DNA from: Aphrocallistes beatrix
Lineage: Eukaryota > Porifera > Hexactinellida > Sceptrulophora > Aphrocallistidae
Direction of reading: 5' to 3'
Length of the DNA stretch: 64,000 nucleotides
NCBI GenBank assembly: GCA_963281255.1
Contig: OY725490.1
Span: forward strand, 6,965,530 to 7,029,529
Shown here piece by piece: positions 10,017-21,242 of the stretch (position 1 is the first letter of the stretch; each line of letters opens with the position of its first letter). The translations under genes and the position numbers were made by a program. The notes under the pieces were generated by a model, which had not been told where the DNA came from, searched no databases, and saw nothing but the letters and a program-made list of their open reading frames with translations.

Positions 10017-12302
10017 TCATTTCCTCCCTTTGGTCAGTCCCCCCTGTAGACCAACGGAGCTGGCCTCCAGTGAGTGCTGCCCTCCCGAGAGGATCAGGTA
10101 GGGGATTCCAGATGTCTCCATTTTCCTGGTTGCCATTGCGACAGTGTTGAGAGGCGTGTCAAAAGAATTCATCTTCATCATCGACAGTTCGTCCTCTGCC
10201 TTCTTAATCCGTCGCTCTGTCTTCATCTTCCCAGACCCCTTACCGTGGAACACATGAGACATCCGCCTGAAGGCCTCCTTCTGCGAAAGTTCCCGCCCCA
10301 AGTCATCCACGTACTCCAGCTTAATCTCAGGGACGTAGGACTTCAAGTCAGGGAATGAGTCTCTATCTCGATACTCATTCCTGTCCCTGTCTCCCTTCAA
10401 CCTATCTCTATCCCTATCTCTGTCCCTGCCTCGGTCCCTATCCCTATCTCTGTCTCTGTCTCGGTCTCCTGGTCTGCCCTGCTTGTCCGTCAGAGAATAG
10501 TTGTGAGCTGAGATGTCGTTCTTGTCTTTAGGGTTAGCTATCGCATCGGTGTATCCGGCGGACTTGGACTTCTTTTCAATGAATCCTTTCCTCTCGGCCA
10601 GCAGCAGAGCCGAGGTGAGAGAGTGAGACACGATCGGCTCCGCATCGAAATAGTTGTCTCTATCCTCTTCGCTCTTGACACGTCCCTTTTGCTCCTCCCC
10701 ATTCTTCAGCTCCTTCCATCCTTCCTTCTCTCCGTCCGATCCTGTGTCCATGTCATCCTCCGACTCAGACCTCATCTTGCTGTCGCCCTGTGTCCGCCTG
10801 GAGAGGTTGCTGGCGCCACTGCTGGGGTGGGTGTTGAGGGAGCGGACGAATTCTTGAGTGCTGTCGAATATCATCCCGCTAGGGATCGGATCCTCAGTTC
10901 GGGCGCTGGGCGGCTGAGAGAGGTGGAGAGTCTGCTTGGCGATGGCGGCCGCTCTCTCTACGGGGTCCATCTGCTTCCTGGAGAAGGCGCTCTCCCTCAA
11001 ACGGCGGATGCGCTCCTTGGCGCTGGAAAGAGCAGCTTCATCAGCTGAAGGGAGAAGAGGTGTTGTGACGTCATCCCCTTCTGTCATGGCTGGGCCCACC
11101 AGTTCTTCACTCTTCACCTTTCTACCTCTGAAGGCCATTGAAGGGGGTTCATGGGGAGAGGCGTCCCTCTCAGGCTGCTCCCTAGATCCCATGTCCGCGG
11201 GGAGAGGCTGTGGAGGAGCGGAGTCGGAGAGGAGCTCTTCTGCTCGTAAATGGACCACTTTCCGTCGCTTCTTTATCTTTCGGAACTTCTCTGCGATTTC
11301 CTCTGACGTCATCACCTGAGTAGCAAATTTGTGCTCCATGTTCAGGTCCACTTCTCTCTTACCCAGCTGAGACAGGAGTTCTTCCCGCTTCGAACTAGCC
11401 AGCTGGCTGCAGCTGTTGATGTCCAACTGTCCGTCCGTGGACAGGTGGAAAGACTGCGTTTTCACGCCTGAGATCTCATCATCGTACTTGGAGAGGACGT
11501 TAGAGGAAGAGATGTCACCTCTCAGAGCTCTCTCCACACTCTCCAGCTCTCCCCCCTCTCCCAGCGTGTCCTCATAAGGATCGTACCCTTTCATCTTCCC
11601 CTTCATCTCTCGATTCCTGCTAGCCATGTCCTGGTCAAGCATCGTAGGGTTCTGTAGCGTCTCTTCCCCCTCTTCATCTAGGACCGCTCTGTCCTGGAGT
11701 GTCAGGATCGTGTACTCCCCCTCCTTGAACCCGTCCAGACTGTGACCTACCTTCATTCCCTTCAAATCCGTACTCAGGTACCTGTTCCCACTAATGCCCC
11801 CTCTCTCCTCCGCCGCTTCCTTTTCCTTCTGAGTCTGTTCCAGGGTTCGGCTGTGCTCCACCCAGGCACTGACGTCATCAAGATCGTCAGTGGCTGTGTT
11901 TCCTTCGGGAGTCGGTAAGTCGGTGTGTCGACTCAACTTCTTCTCTCTGAGCATCTGCTTCAGCAGGAGAGTTCGCTGCGTACCTTCAGAACTGACATCA
12001 GTGGCGAAGGTGTCAGGTTGGTTAGAGGTGTCAGGTTGGTTAGGGGTCCTGTTGCGCTCGGAGATGTCTTCTTTGTGACGTTTGGATGTTTTGTGCTTCG
12101 AAGGGGAAGGAGATCTACGGGAGCGTTTGGTAGAAGTAGCGTGATGAGGAGAGGGTCTTCTCGAATGTTCAGACTTTCTCTGAGGAGACTTTTTTCCTTC
12201 GGACCTGTGCTTGCGACTGGACCTAGAACTGGTGGCGACGGGACTCGAGCTGTCTCTGGAGTGGTGACGGCGCCCCTTACGTCGAGTTTCGCGGGAACTC
12301 AT
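10017..12302 (-). CDS. SART1: SART1 / Snu66, U4/U6.U5 tri-snRNP protein
   Basis: SART1 (yeast Snu66) is a component of the spliceosomal tri-snRNP. This single exon of 761 aa is near the usual ~800. The N-terminus is an RS-rich domain (RRKGRRHHSRDSSSP). The core then follows SART1 order: DLKGMKVGHSLDGFKEGEYT, ILTLQDRAVLDEE, VLSKYDDEISG, IIFDSTQEF-like MIFDSTQEFVRSL, and EPIVSHSLTSALLLAERKG. The C-terminal hallmark is KLEYVDDLGRELSQKEAFRR, followed by HVFHGKGSGKMKTERRIKK and YLILSGG. An unusual Arg/Asp dipeptide tract (DRDRDRDRDRDRGRDR and on) interrupts the region near residues 615-640. The start is the ATG at 12300..12302. It leads the minus-strand gene run. Confidence 0.95.
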   Translation of the reverse strand: MSSRETRRKGRRHHSRDSSSPVATSSRSSRKHRSEGKKSPQRKSEHSRRPSPHHATSTKRSRRSPSPSKHKTSKRHKEDISERNRTPNQPDTSNQPDTFATDVSSEGTQRTLLLKQMLREKKLSRHTDLPTPEGNTATDDLDDVSAWVEHSRTLEQTQKEKEAAEERGGISGNRYLSTDLKGMKVGHSLDGFKEGEYTILTLQDRAVLDEEGEETLQNPTMLDQDMASRNREMKGKMKGYDPYEDTLGEGGELESVERALRGDISSSNVLSKYDDEISGVKTQSFHLSTDGQLDINSCSQLASSKREELLSQLGKREVDLNMEHKFATQVMTSEEIAEKFRKIKKRRKVVHLRAEELLSDSAPPQPLPADMGSREQPERDASPHEPPSMAFRGRKVKSEELVGPAMTEGDDVTTPLLPSADEAALSSAKERIRRLRESAFSRKQMDPVERAAAIAKQTLHLSQPPSARTEDPIPSGMIFDSTQEFVRSLNTHPSSGASNLSRRTQGDSKMRSESEDDMDTGSDGEKEGWKELKNGEEQKGRVKSEEDRDNYFDAEPIVSHSLTSALLLAERKGFIEKKSKSAGYTDAIANPKDKNDISAHNYSLTDKQGRPGDRDRDRDRDRDRGRDRDRDRDRLKGDRDRNEYRDRDSFPDLKSYVPEIKLEYVDDLGRELSQKEAFRRMSHVFHGKGSGKMKTERRIKKAEDELSMMKMNSFDTPLNTVAMATRKMETSGIPYLILSGGQHSLEASSVGLQGGLTKGRK

Positions 12303-13584
12303 CGTGTGATAATGCTATGATGTGAACTAATGAGAAAAACAATGAAATATGAATAAAGACGTGAATAAGAGAACTAGTAGGGACACTTGGAGAGTATAAA
12401 CGAATTAATTTACAGGTTGTTTCAACTGTTCATGTGGCATTGACATAGTTATGACAGAACGAGCAGAAATGTTACGAATGTGCCTTCCAGTAAACACAAG
12501 GTAATCTTGATTCGTCAGTTGTCCAACATCAGTCAATTGAGCAAGTCAGAGTCCGAGTTGGACATACACATACGCATCTACAGATTAGCCAATTCGCGAG
12601 TGTAGGAAGACTGCGAATGCTCTGACTGATTTCGAATTAATTAGATGACTTGAGGTTGACTATTTTGGAATCGAGTTGTCCGCTTATCAGCTGTGGCTAT
12701 ACTGAGATTATCTCGTGTACCAGGACTAACGAGTTGATAACATGATGTGAGATTATTCGCTGAAAGATGAGGATTCTTATAGAATGGAAGTTCCAGAGAG
12801 TAATCTTGATGAGTGCATCCAATCGTAATGCCAAGCATTAGAGTCAGCATGTTGACATGCTACAGATTCCATTACGGCAAAACAAGGTTGTATTAGAGCT
12901 TGTGAAAATCTAATATCAACAAGTTAGTGGGTGCAAGTATCTATAATCATTCTTCAGATGGCTCGGCTCCACGCAAACAGAGCTGTAAGTTATTAGTTTC
13001 CACTCACAGCTGAGACATTTCCGAGCCCATGAGAGAGCGAATTTTCATGAGTATGTGTCAGGTGGTACAAACTAGAAATTGAATCATAGTGCATGTTTGT
13101 ATTAGTGCCAGACGGTTGTGGTTGAAACCTCTATTTCAAGTACTACGGAAAACATTCTATCTTTTCCAGCATGAGCACAAACCTACCCAGCAACCTCATT
13201 TCTAAGAATGTAATGGACAAGAACGCAACTCCAGAAATACATTCGAAGAGTTTTTGTTAAAAAGGACATTGGTCAATTAAAATAATGGATATTCTTTCGA
13301 ACAATTTAAATTTGAACAATAAGTAAAATCTATTCAAGACTAAACCGCACAATTTTGGACAATAATGTTTTTTTTTTTGAAATGGTCAATTAAAGAGTTT
13401 AAGATCTTTCTTCCAATTAAACATTAATTTAGGGCAAATTATGTGTACATAACACATCCTTGATGTTGTCATTGATTCAAAGCTAAATCTTAGAATTGAG
13501 AGATTAAATGCTATATAGTTCACATTAGATAATATAACTAAGTGGCAGACTGAAACTACATACGTAGATTAGCACAGGTAGAAG
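12303..13584. other. Intergenic, no gene seen
   Basis: AT-rich sequence between the divergently oriented SART1 and ankyrin genes. It should hold both promoters. The short open frames in it look random, and I see no repeat or RNA gene. Confidence 0.55.
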
Positions 13585-13592
13585 TATAAATA
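13585..13592 (+). promoter_or_regulatory. TATA box of ankyrin copy A
   Basis: TATAAATA lies 43 nt upstream of the ATG of the plus-strand ankyrin gene. The inverted copy has the same octamer 57 nt before its own ATG, although the rest of the two 5' flanks does not match. This suggests a real core promoter with a very short leader. Confidence 0.5.
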
Positions 13593-13634
13593 AATAGAAG
13601 GCTTGAAAAATAGCATCAAAGAATTGTATCTATA

Positions 13635-14366
13635 ATGTCTGTTTCATTCAACATTCTCGATCAGTTAATTAATGCAATTAAGCAGCAAGATAGAACAGAA
13701 TTCGACCTCATTCTCCCGGCACTGCACAGAGATGAGATCAATAAGCGATCCCCTACAGGACTCGCACCCATCCACTACGCTTGTCAGGAAGGACACATTG
13801 AAATGGTCGAATCTCTCATACAAAACAATGCAGACATTTCCCTGCAAGACATCGAGGGGTGGACTCCACTACACATAACAGCGGCCATCAGCAACCATGA
13901 CCTAGCTGTAAAGCTGTTAGATTTCGGAGCCGACATCTCTCTTCTCAATAACGATCGGGAGACGCCATTTGATGTGTCAGAAAATGAGAAAATCACACTG
14001 CTGTTGGAACCCCTCAACACTACAGATGCAACTACACCTACAACGAATGATGAGGAACAAACACTCCTCACAGCTCTCAGAAAGGCTCACAGAATGAAGA
14101 ATGTTTCCAAGTGGGAGCAGAGCCTAGGCATCAGCGACGAAGGCAGCATTCTCCATCTCGCAGCAGCCTACGGCTTCTCTCGTCTGGTGGAGTACATCTG
14201 TGAAGAGAAAGTGGTGAGTGTGAACAAAGGGGACTGCGATGCATGGACACCTCTGCATGTGGCTAGCTACTGGCAGCAGACTGAGATAGTGGACATACTG
14301 CTGGAGTACGGAGCGAACCCAGCTCTCACCACTAAAGTACACTACAACAGACCTTGTGACCTCTAA
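13635..14366 (+). CDS. Ankyrin-repeat protein, copy A
   Basis: This single exon encodes 243 aa made almost wholly of ankyrin repeats; there is no enzymatic domain, signal peptide or membrane segment. Repeats are visible at TGLAPIHYACQEGHIEMVES, EGWTPLHITAAISNHDLAVK, EGSILHLAAAYGFSRLVEYI and DAWTPLHVASYWQQTEIVDI. A Thr-rich linker (NTTDATTPTTNDEEQ) sits between the second and third pairs. It is presumably a cytosolic protein-binding scaffold; the partner is unknown. A near-identical gene lies inverted 2.1 kb away. The last 364 bp are identical between copies, while the first 156 bp differ at about 30 sites. Confidence 0.8.
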   Translation: MSVSFNILDQLINAIKQQDRTEFDLILPALHRDEINKRSPTGLAPIHYACQEGHIEMVESLIQNNADISLQDIEGWTPLHITAAISNHDLAVKLLDFGADISLLNNDRETPFDVSENEKITLLLEPLNTTDATTPTTNDEEQTLLTALRKAHRMKNVSKWEQSLGISDEGSILHLAAAYGFSRLVEYICEEKVVSVNKGDCDAWTPLHVASYWQQTEIVDILLEYGANPALTTKVHYNRPCDL

Positions 14367-14373
14367 CTCGACA
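13791..14373 (+). repeat. Inverted repeat, arm A (583 bp)
   Basis: This arm matches the reverse complement of 16466..17048, with the same length and, by eye, only four substitutions, all before 14010. Identity stops 7 bp after the stop codon. The spacer between the arms is about 2.1 kb. The match covers coding sequence almost exactly, so it reads as a gene-conversion tract or a recent inverted duplication rather than a transposon. Confidence 0.9.
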
Positions 14374-16472
14374 ACAAATAGCCACCTAGCATTTTCTTCA
14401 CTTGTATTTATTAAGGCCTGTGCTTTTAAATTATTATTTACATTATAAATTGCTTATACTGAATCATTACAACAACATTCTAAAATATCTTATTGAATCT
14501 TGTTGTGGCTGTTCATCCAGGTTGAGTTGATGACTTCTTGATAACATGCTTTCACTATTAAATTTAAAATCGGACACATAACCAAGAATAACCAACAAGG
14601 AAATGAACATGATCAATAATCGGGCTACGTGCATTGGAGTCACATGTCTAACAGCTTGCTTTTAAGGATACATAAAAAATTATATTTGTCTAAGGCTTTT
14701 CTGTTTAAGGGTCATTTCTTATCGTTTGCAGCCAAAAAAGCCCAACAAAATTGAAAGTAAGTAATCCAGCGTAATGATGAATAAATTCACGCTTGATATA
14801 TGACTTGAACCAAATCAGGGAAATCAGGAAGTCATATAACTTAACACTGCCTCTTGCGTTTCTTGAACTATGGCATATTAAACCATAAGATGCAAGGATA
14901 TTACATGCAATGTCTGAAAGGTGTTTATCTTCTAGTTCATTACACAGTGCAAATAGTCATTACTATTAGTTTACCCTCATCAATAATCTGAATAGTTAAA
15001 ATTAACTACTCAGCTAACGCCACTAATAAATGAACCATTATGGCAAAATTTGTAGATTTACACTCGCAGAATAACTCTGCAAAACAAAATAAAGCACTTA
15101 GAAATGACAGCGTGTAGTTCTATGAGAAGAGATACAATTCTAGACTAAACAAGATACACACGTAATGAATCAAGATTGCTGTTCTGTTTCAGTTGTAATA
15201 TCCTGTAAAATATCAACCATTCTAGCCTTACAAGGAGATGGTGGAAGTTAAATCTGAGATTGCAACGTTTCAGATCAACAAATTCCAAGAAAAGAACTAA
15301 ATTAACAAATCCAAATAGAAAATAACAGTCCATGTCACAGAGTATATTGAGACACAACATTAAATTTAGTATCCGAAAGTTATTTACAAAAATGGAAATC
15401 ATTTACTTGGAAATAAATATATATTAATCGAGTTCGGGTGTCAGAAGCGGTAATCAAATGAGCTAAGAAGAACTAATAATTGATTAATAAATGAATATCT
15501 CAGGATTCATTAACAGAGCACTGAATAACGATGACACACTCAAATTAGAAATTAATTAAGCATCTAATGAACAGATTGGTCAGCCACCAGAACTAATTAA
15601 TCTAAACACAAATATGCAAGATACGCCTGCTCATTGTGCAGTTTGAATTCCTATCGACTAGGTTTAGTGAAGGCTAACGTAATGAGATACTTACACATTC
15701 AGATGTGAGATATGTGGATGTGGAATGTGTCAGTATGTGTACGTATTGTTAAAAGCAACGTACACACCTGGTTAAAATGGAGAAACCTAGTCGTGACAAA
15801 AGGGAATCATGCGCCACACACGAAATACAAAGTCATTCTTCCAAAGGATGTGACATCTTATTATTCAACAACCTAAGTTCTGAAACAATAACCTTAGTTC
15901 CAAAAGAGCAACCAGATCATTTTTGCAAATCCACAGTGTAGGTTCCATAATCCATATGCTTAATGCCACTTTTACCTGGGGTCTTTTCTATTTATAGTCT
16001 GGACCAAATTTATATGGCTTCCCGCCCAAAATGCCTTAAACAGGAAATGACGCAACACATTCCTGGTATATGTGGGGTTAATTTATTCACGTGCGTTTGA
16101 TCAAATTGATCACACCATCAATAAATCAAAACTTAGAAGTTAGTTTTCAGCGAATTTCTGGGGACTTTTGAGTATTATGTGAAGTGTCTCATCTGTCGAG
16201 TATGGGAACTGGTTGGCTGTCTAATGGAAGTACAGGGTCCTATTGCCGAAGTTGTTAACCTTACAGTATTTCTATTATTAGTATACCTGGCCAAATTACC
16301 CCATTGTTCCCATCGTTGATAATTTTAATACAATTCGATTTGACTTTAATACTTAGGTTCTTCGAAGATGCAGATAAGAATATTGATATCAAATAAAATA
16401 TATGCACAATACAAAATTTGAAAAGTGAAACTAGTCAATATTATTCGGTCGTGTGTTTAATTAGATGTCGAG
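14367..16472. other. Spacer between the inverted ankyrin genes
   Basis: About 2.1 kb of AT-rich sequence. I see no convincing coding frame, RNA gene or transposon ends. It separates the 3' ends of the two convergent ankyrin genes. Confidence 0.55.
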
Positions 16473-17048
16473 TTAGAGGTCACAAGGTCTGTTGTAGTGT
16501 ACTTTAGTGGTGAGAGCTGGGTTCGCTCCGTACTCCAGCAGTATGTCCACTATCTCAGTCTGCTGCCAGTAGCTAGCCACATGCAGAGGTGTCCATGCAT
16601 CGCAGTCCCCTTTGTTCACACTCACCACTTTCTCTTCACAGATGTACTCCACCAGACGAGAGAAGCCGTAGGCTGCTGCGAGATGGAGAATGCTGCCTTC
16701 GTCGCTGATGCCTAGGCTCTGCTCCCACTTGGAAACATTCTTCATTCTGTGAGCCTTTCTGAGAGCTGTGAGGAGTGTTTGTTCCTCATCATTCGTTGTA
16801 GGTGTAGTTGCATCTGTAGTGTTGAGGGGGTCCAACAGCAGTGTGATTTTCTCATTTTCTGAAACATCAAATGGCGTCTCCTGATCGTTATTGAGAAGAG
16901 AGATGTCGGCTCCGAAATCTAACAGCTTTACAGCTAGGTCATGGTTGCTGATGGCCGCTGCTATGTGTAGTGGAGTCCACCCCTCGATGTCTTGCAGGGA
17001 AATGTCTGCATTGTTTTGTATGAGAGATTCGACCATTTCAATGTGTCC
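16466..17048 (-). repeat. Inverted repeat, arm B (583 bp)
   Basis: Reverse-complement partner of 13791..14373. It covers the stop codon and most of the coding region of ankyrin copy B. Confidence 0.9.
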
Positions 17049-17204
17049 TTCCAAACTTGCGTAATGGATGGGGGAAAGTCCTGTAGGGGATCGCTTATTG
17101 ATCTCATCTCTGTGTAATGTCGGAAGGATTAAGTTAAATTCTTCCATGTCTTGTTTTTTAATTGCATCAATTAATGTTTCGAGAATGTTGAATGAAATAG
17201 ACAT
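16473..17204 (-). CDS. Ankyrin-repeat protein, copy B
   Basis: This single exon encodes 243 aa and is the paralogue of copy A. The start is the ATG at 17202..17204 (MSISFNILETL), which aligns with the start of copy A; an in-frame TTG four codons upstream is not needed. Of 15 amino-acid differences from copy A, 12 lie in the first ~55 residues and none after about residue 125. The reading frame is intact, so both genes are probably functional. Its role is the same as copy A: ankyrin scaffold, partner unknown. Confidence 0.8.
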   Translation of the reverse strand: MSISFNILETLIDAIKKQDMEEFNLILPTLHRDEINKRSPTGLSPIHYASLEGHIEMVESLIQNNADISLQDIEGWTPLHIAAAISNHDLAVKLLDFGADISLLNNDQETPFDVSENEKITLLLDPLNTTDATTPTTNDEEQTLLTALRKAHRMKNVSKWEQSLGISDEGSILHLAAAYGFSRLVEYICEEKVVSVNKGDCDAWTPLHVASYWQQTEIVDILLEYGANPALTTKVHYNRPCDL

Positions 17205-18808
17205 TTTAATTTCCAAAATATTTTCTTTACTTACAAGTTAACCTCGACTGCTATTGTCCATATTTATACTCACAGTAGTGTACAGAACAAAGCCTGAAGC
17301 ACTCGTACAAAGTTGAAAAGCTTGGATGACTACCAAGTACTAGCACAATTTTCCTGTTAATTAAACATTTTTTGCATAAATTTGCATATTATTGAATTTC
17401 GCAGGATTCAGGATTGTGAGCTGTCAGATGCGACACAACTTGTAACTTTGTAATCAATATTTAATGCAAGTTTAACAATTAAAGAGTTTAACGCAGAAAG
17501 TAGAGATTGCTGAAAAAATAATGTAGTTATGATTAGCGATTATGTGACTTCAATAGACAATCCCGTAACAAACGCAAGACTTACAGACGTAGAACGCACC
17601 CATGTGAAAGCGACGGCAATAAATGAAGAAGTTCAGCACTTGTAAGAAGTGCCAACATGAAGACAAGGTAAAGCAATCAGATAAGGAGGATCTCCGTAGT
17701 CAATTAGAACTGCACTGGCCTAGCAGATGTTTCATGGAGATGAGAAGTTCGCTTACTGATATATTTTTTCCTCGCCAAATTAAGCTAATATAACTTGTCG
17801 CACATACGTTACAGTTGGTAATGGTTCCATGACGCTGATAATGGCGATGTGTAGCATCATAGAATAGCTCTGTATTTCTGATAAAGAGTTCAATTAAGCA
17901 GAAGCAGAGCCTAGAACTACTCCACTCAAAGAGTTGATGACCAACTTGTTTACTTAGACATGCTGCATTATGCAATAAATCAGGAGGTAGAGATAAAAAT
18001 AACTTTTTAAAAAAAATGGTCATGTCTTTGGAACCATTTTATACACATGAGCGTATGATTTCAATTGTTAAATAGAGTTCAGTATTTAGTTTATTGATTT
18101 GAGATAACAAATTATACTCTTCTAGGTCTCATGTACAGAACTAAATCATATATGAAATTTATGCATGATGAACTCAATACAACAACACTTACTCAATCTG
18201 AGCAGATAGAGCACACTCACCACAGCAGAGTGAAATAGAGGATATGAATGGGGTGAGGTAGTAGTTCCTTTGAACTCCTGGATGGAACTTATACGTCTTA
18301 AGTTAACAGGTACATAGTAGGCTGAATAAGCATAAAATATAGCAGCATTCTATAAATTGTCCAATAAAACCCAAAGTCATATCATCCAAAAATGGTCACC
18401 GTAATCGCATGAAGCGTTATGTCCAATTTGTTAACACGAATACCTTAAACGAGAAAGTGATCGAACCTCAAGTAAACATCAAGGTAGTTCAATTGTGTTT
18501 TTAAAGAATTTCCGTCTGAATTATCTGTGGACAAAAGAGTGTCTAACCTTGTTACTGGTCATGTCTACACCAACAAAATTAAGAATGTTCTACGCAACAG
18601 ATTACATTGGTAAATAGGTAGTTGAGGGCGGAGGAGCATATCTCTACAATCTACTTTGACTAATCTTTTATAGTGTGTCATTATAATAGTCTAGGTAACG
18701 CCTGCATTTTTTAAAACTCTTACATAAATCTCAGAAAATCTATCAGAAAATGTAGCGCCATTGGTTTTAGGAAAATAATTAAAGGACAAAATTTATAAAT
18801 TTAAGTTA
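17205..18808. other. Intergenic, no gene seen apart from a promoter
   Basis: AT-rich sequence between ankyrin copy B and GPN3. A 107-aa minus-strand frame at 17700..18023 has no recognisable features and I do not call it. Apart from the TATA box at 17261 nothing stands out. Confidence 0.5.
17261..17268 (-). promoter_or_regulatory. TATA box of ankyrin copy B
   Basis: On the minus strand TATAAATA lies 57 nt before the ATG of ankyrin copy B. It is the same octamer as in front of copy A, in otherwise unlike flanks. Confidence 0.45.
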
Positions 18809-19639
18809 TCACATGTCACAGTTATAGTTTTCTTGCTCGTCCATCCCATCCATAGCTTTTACGTTAACATCCAAATCTTCTCCGTATTGGATAATCATAT
18901 CAATCTGCAAGAGGACAGATTCTTTGGACTCTTCATCAGTAATGTCTAATGGTAGGAACTGAACTAAGCTGAAGTCAGAGATCAGGTTACTGATTGCCTT
19001 GTTCAGTTTCATATACTTCGGATCCACGTGGCTGCTCACTTCCTCGAGTAGTGCTTTAGGGTCGGGGTCCAGGTACTGGTCCAGGGTCTTCTTGGCGTGA
19101 GGGGATATCAGGTCTATCTTGGAGAGGATGTTAATGTGAGGAAGTTCCAAGAGTATCATCGAACTGAGAGCAGTCATGATCCCAGAAAACATTTTAGGAG
19201 CGTCAACGATGAAATGACTATCCAACAGAAAAACAGAACAGATGTTAAAGTCCCAACTCTTGAGGACTTGTGTGAATTGTTTCATGGCTGGAATGTGAGT
19301 GTAGAGCTCGATCTGTCCAGGACAATCGAATATTATATAATCATCATCCGCACTGCCCAGCTTCTCCTCCAGCCATTCTAGATTCTGTAGGAAGAACTCC
19401 ATGCAGAAGACCAGGCCCCCATTAGGCCCGAAGTTCAGCTCCTTATCTTCCATGACGTCATCGATATGAACCAGCTCACGGATATCGGCGATGACCGGGT
19501 ACTCGAAGTGCTCCGCTGCAGGGTCCAGGTTAACCACGTACACGGTCCGATTGATGGTCTCGCAGTGCTGCTGGATGGCGTGGCAGTAAGTGGACTTACC
19601 ACTGCCAGCAGGTCCGATCACTAATTGCCCGTAGCGCAT
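18809..19639 (-). CDS. GPN3: GPN-loop GTPase 3
   Basis: GPN3 works with GPN1 in assembly and nuclear import of RNA polymerase II. This single exon encodes 276 aa against about 284 usual. The start motif [20 protein letters not shown] contains the P-loop. [20 protein letters not shown], the defining [13 protein letters not shown] loop (near residue 70) and [12 protein letters not shown] follow in family order, then a guanine-recognition-like LSKIDL. Near the end come DEES and IQYGEDLDV, also as in GPN3. The choice of GPN3 over GPN2 rests on this overall pattern. The ATG at 19637..19639 is clear. Confidence 0.95.
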   Translation of the reverse strand: MRYGQLVIGPAGSGKSTYCHAIQQHCETINRTVYVVNLDPAAEHFEYPVIADIRELVHIDDVMEDKELNFGPNGGLVFCMEFFLQNLEWLEEKLGSADDDYIIFDCPGQIELYTHIPAMKQFTQVLKSWDFNICSVFLLDSHFIVDAPKMFSGIMTALSSMILLELPHINILSKIDLISPHAKKTLDQYLDPDPKALLEEVSSHVDPKYMKLNKAISNLISDFSLVQFLPLDITDEESKESVLLQIDMIIQYGEDLDVNVKAMDGMDEQENYNCDM

Positions 19640-21242
19640 TCAAACTTGATGTAAATATTATAACTCCAAAATTCTAAGAATATTGCTCAATTGCACACTA
19701 ATTACTATAATTACAGTAGAAGGAAGCTATTAAGAGGATTGTGACAGGAAGATTCGGTACCTAGATTTGAATCATACAATTTCTCGGAACTAAGCATAAT
19801 TTAATACAGTGAGTGAAATGAAAACTTCTCCAGATATGCAGATTCTCTTTATGGATGATGATTGCAAGAGATGTGCAGGACTTCACCTCATTGAGAAATC
19901 GCCATGTGTCCAGTATAAATATTGTACAACAACTTGTCGTCTATTTTAGCACATATATGAGATAATATAAGAACTAAATCTAACAAAAATAGGATACTTT
20001 ACGTATAACACTAAGAAGTTTTTTAGAGTCTTGTACAGATAAGGCTACATAATTGTAGCTGATGCAAATTCTCAAAAAGATTTAATGAGCATCTGAGGTC
20101 AGAAGATTCAGCGGACTCTGATATCAAACATCAGATTAGTTCCGAGATATTTGTAGTATTATTCTCAAGTAACCAGTAGAACGATTACAGAGAGTGAGGA
20201 ATCATTCAGTTAGTCATTAGAGATGGGAAGATGGCTAGATAAGGAGATTTTTAAGGAGAAAATAACACTACTATTAGCATAGATTGATAACCTGAGTGAT
20301 GGCTCAGATTACGCTATCAGAAAGGAAAGGGCGTTCTAAAGGAAGAGGAAGAATGTAGTAATAGCATAGTGACGGAATAATTATCAGTCAGTGTGGGCGA
20401 TTTACTATCGCTAGAGTTGCAAGATCATTTGAAATATTTTAGCATACCTACTACGGCAGCAAGTGTAGGTGTGAGGAAACATTTGAACCATGTAAGTACA
20501 TGGGAGACATCTCCTGTCCTACGTAGTCACAACGAACTGGTGCGTGAAATGTGACAATTAATTGAAAAATGAAGTTTATCTTGACCTGGCTATCTGCATG
20601 TCAATCAATGAGCAGATAATAGAAAGTAATTATACTTTGCATTAATTACGTATGATGTACGAGTACGTAGATGCTATTACTTGAGAGTAACCTTTTTCAT
20701 GGATTCTAAGCAGAATACGATTCTAGAACATTGCATTTTTCGAATGATTGGGTTACAGGGCGAATACTGTTTAGCAGTTAAATCAATACTATCATTACAA
20801 TCAAAATAAGCCTTAGTATTAACTCATTAAGAAAATATTCGAATAGATCGAGTCAATTAGCCTTGTAAAGAGAGAAACAACAGAGAAGCTGTACTCCAGA
20901 TGGCACAGGTTTCAGATGATGCTGCGATCACAAGAATAAGACATTTCTGAAAAGCAGCTGCGTAAGTACAAATTTGACTAGTTGCAAGGGTAAAATTCAA
21001 ATAACTTGTCAGAACAATAACTGCGATCCTTATTAGAATAATGTTAATGGAGAGACACCAGTCAGTGGTCAGACTTCATACGTCTATCCAGGGTTCAATC
21101 TTAAATATTGGAATTTGACTGATGCGAAGAAATATTAAATTGAAAAGTTTGCCATTTTGGTAATAGCAAATTCATTCTATTGAAAGGGAAAGTAGCAACG
21201 TGATACGGTACGTGTACGGAGTATAAAGTGCATCGTTAAAAT
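19640..21242. other. Intergenic, no gene seen
   Basis: 1.6 kb of AT-rich sequence between GPN3 and EXOSC5, both on the minus strand. No open frame, repeat or RNA gene could be supported. Confidence 0.55.

Noticed and set aside
12641-12850. 69-aa minus-strand open frame upstream of SART1
   Set aside because: Short, AT-rich, no recognisable motif; it lies in the intergenic promoter region.
17700-18023. 107-aa minus-strand open frame
   Set aside because: Composition looks random, there is no homology I recognise, and no splice or neighbour context supports it.
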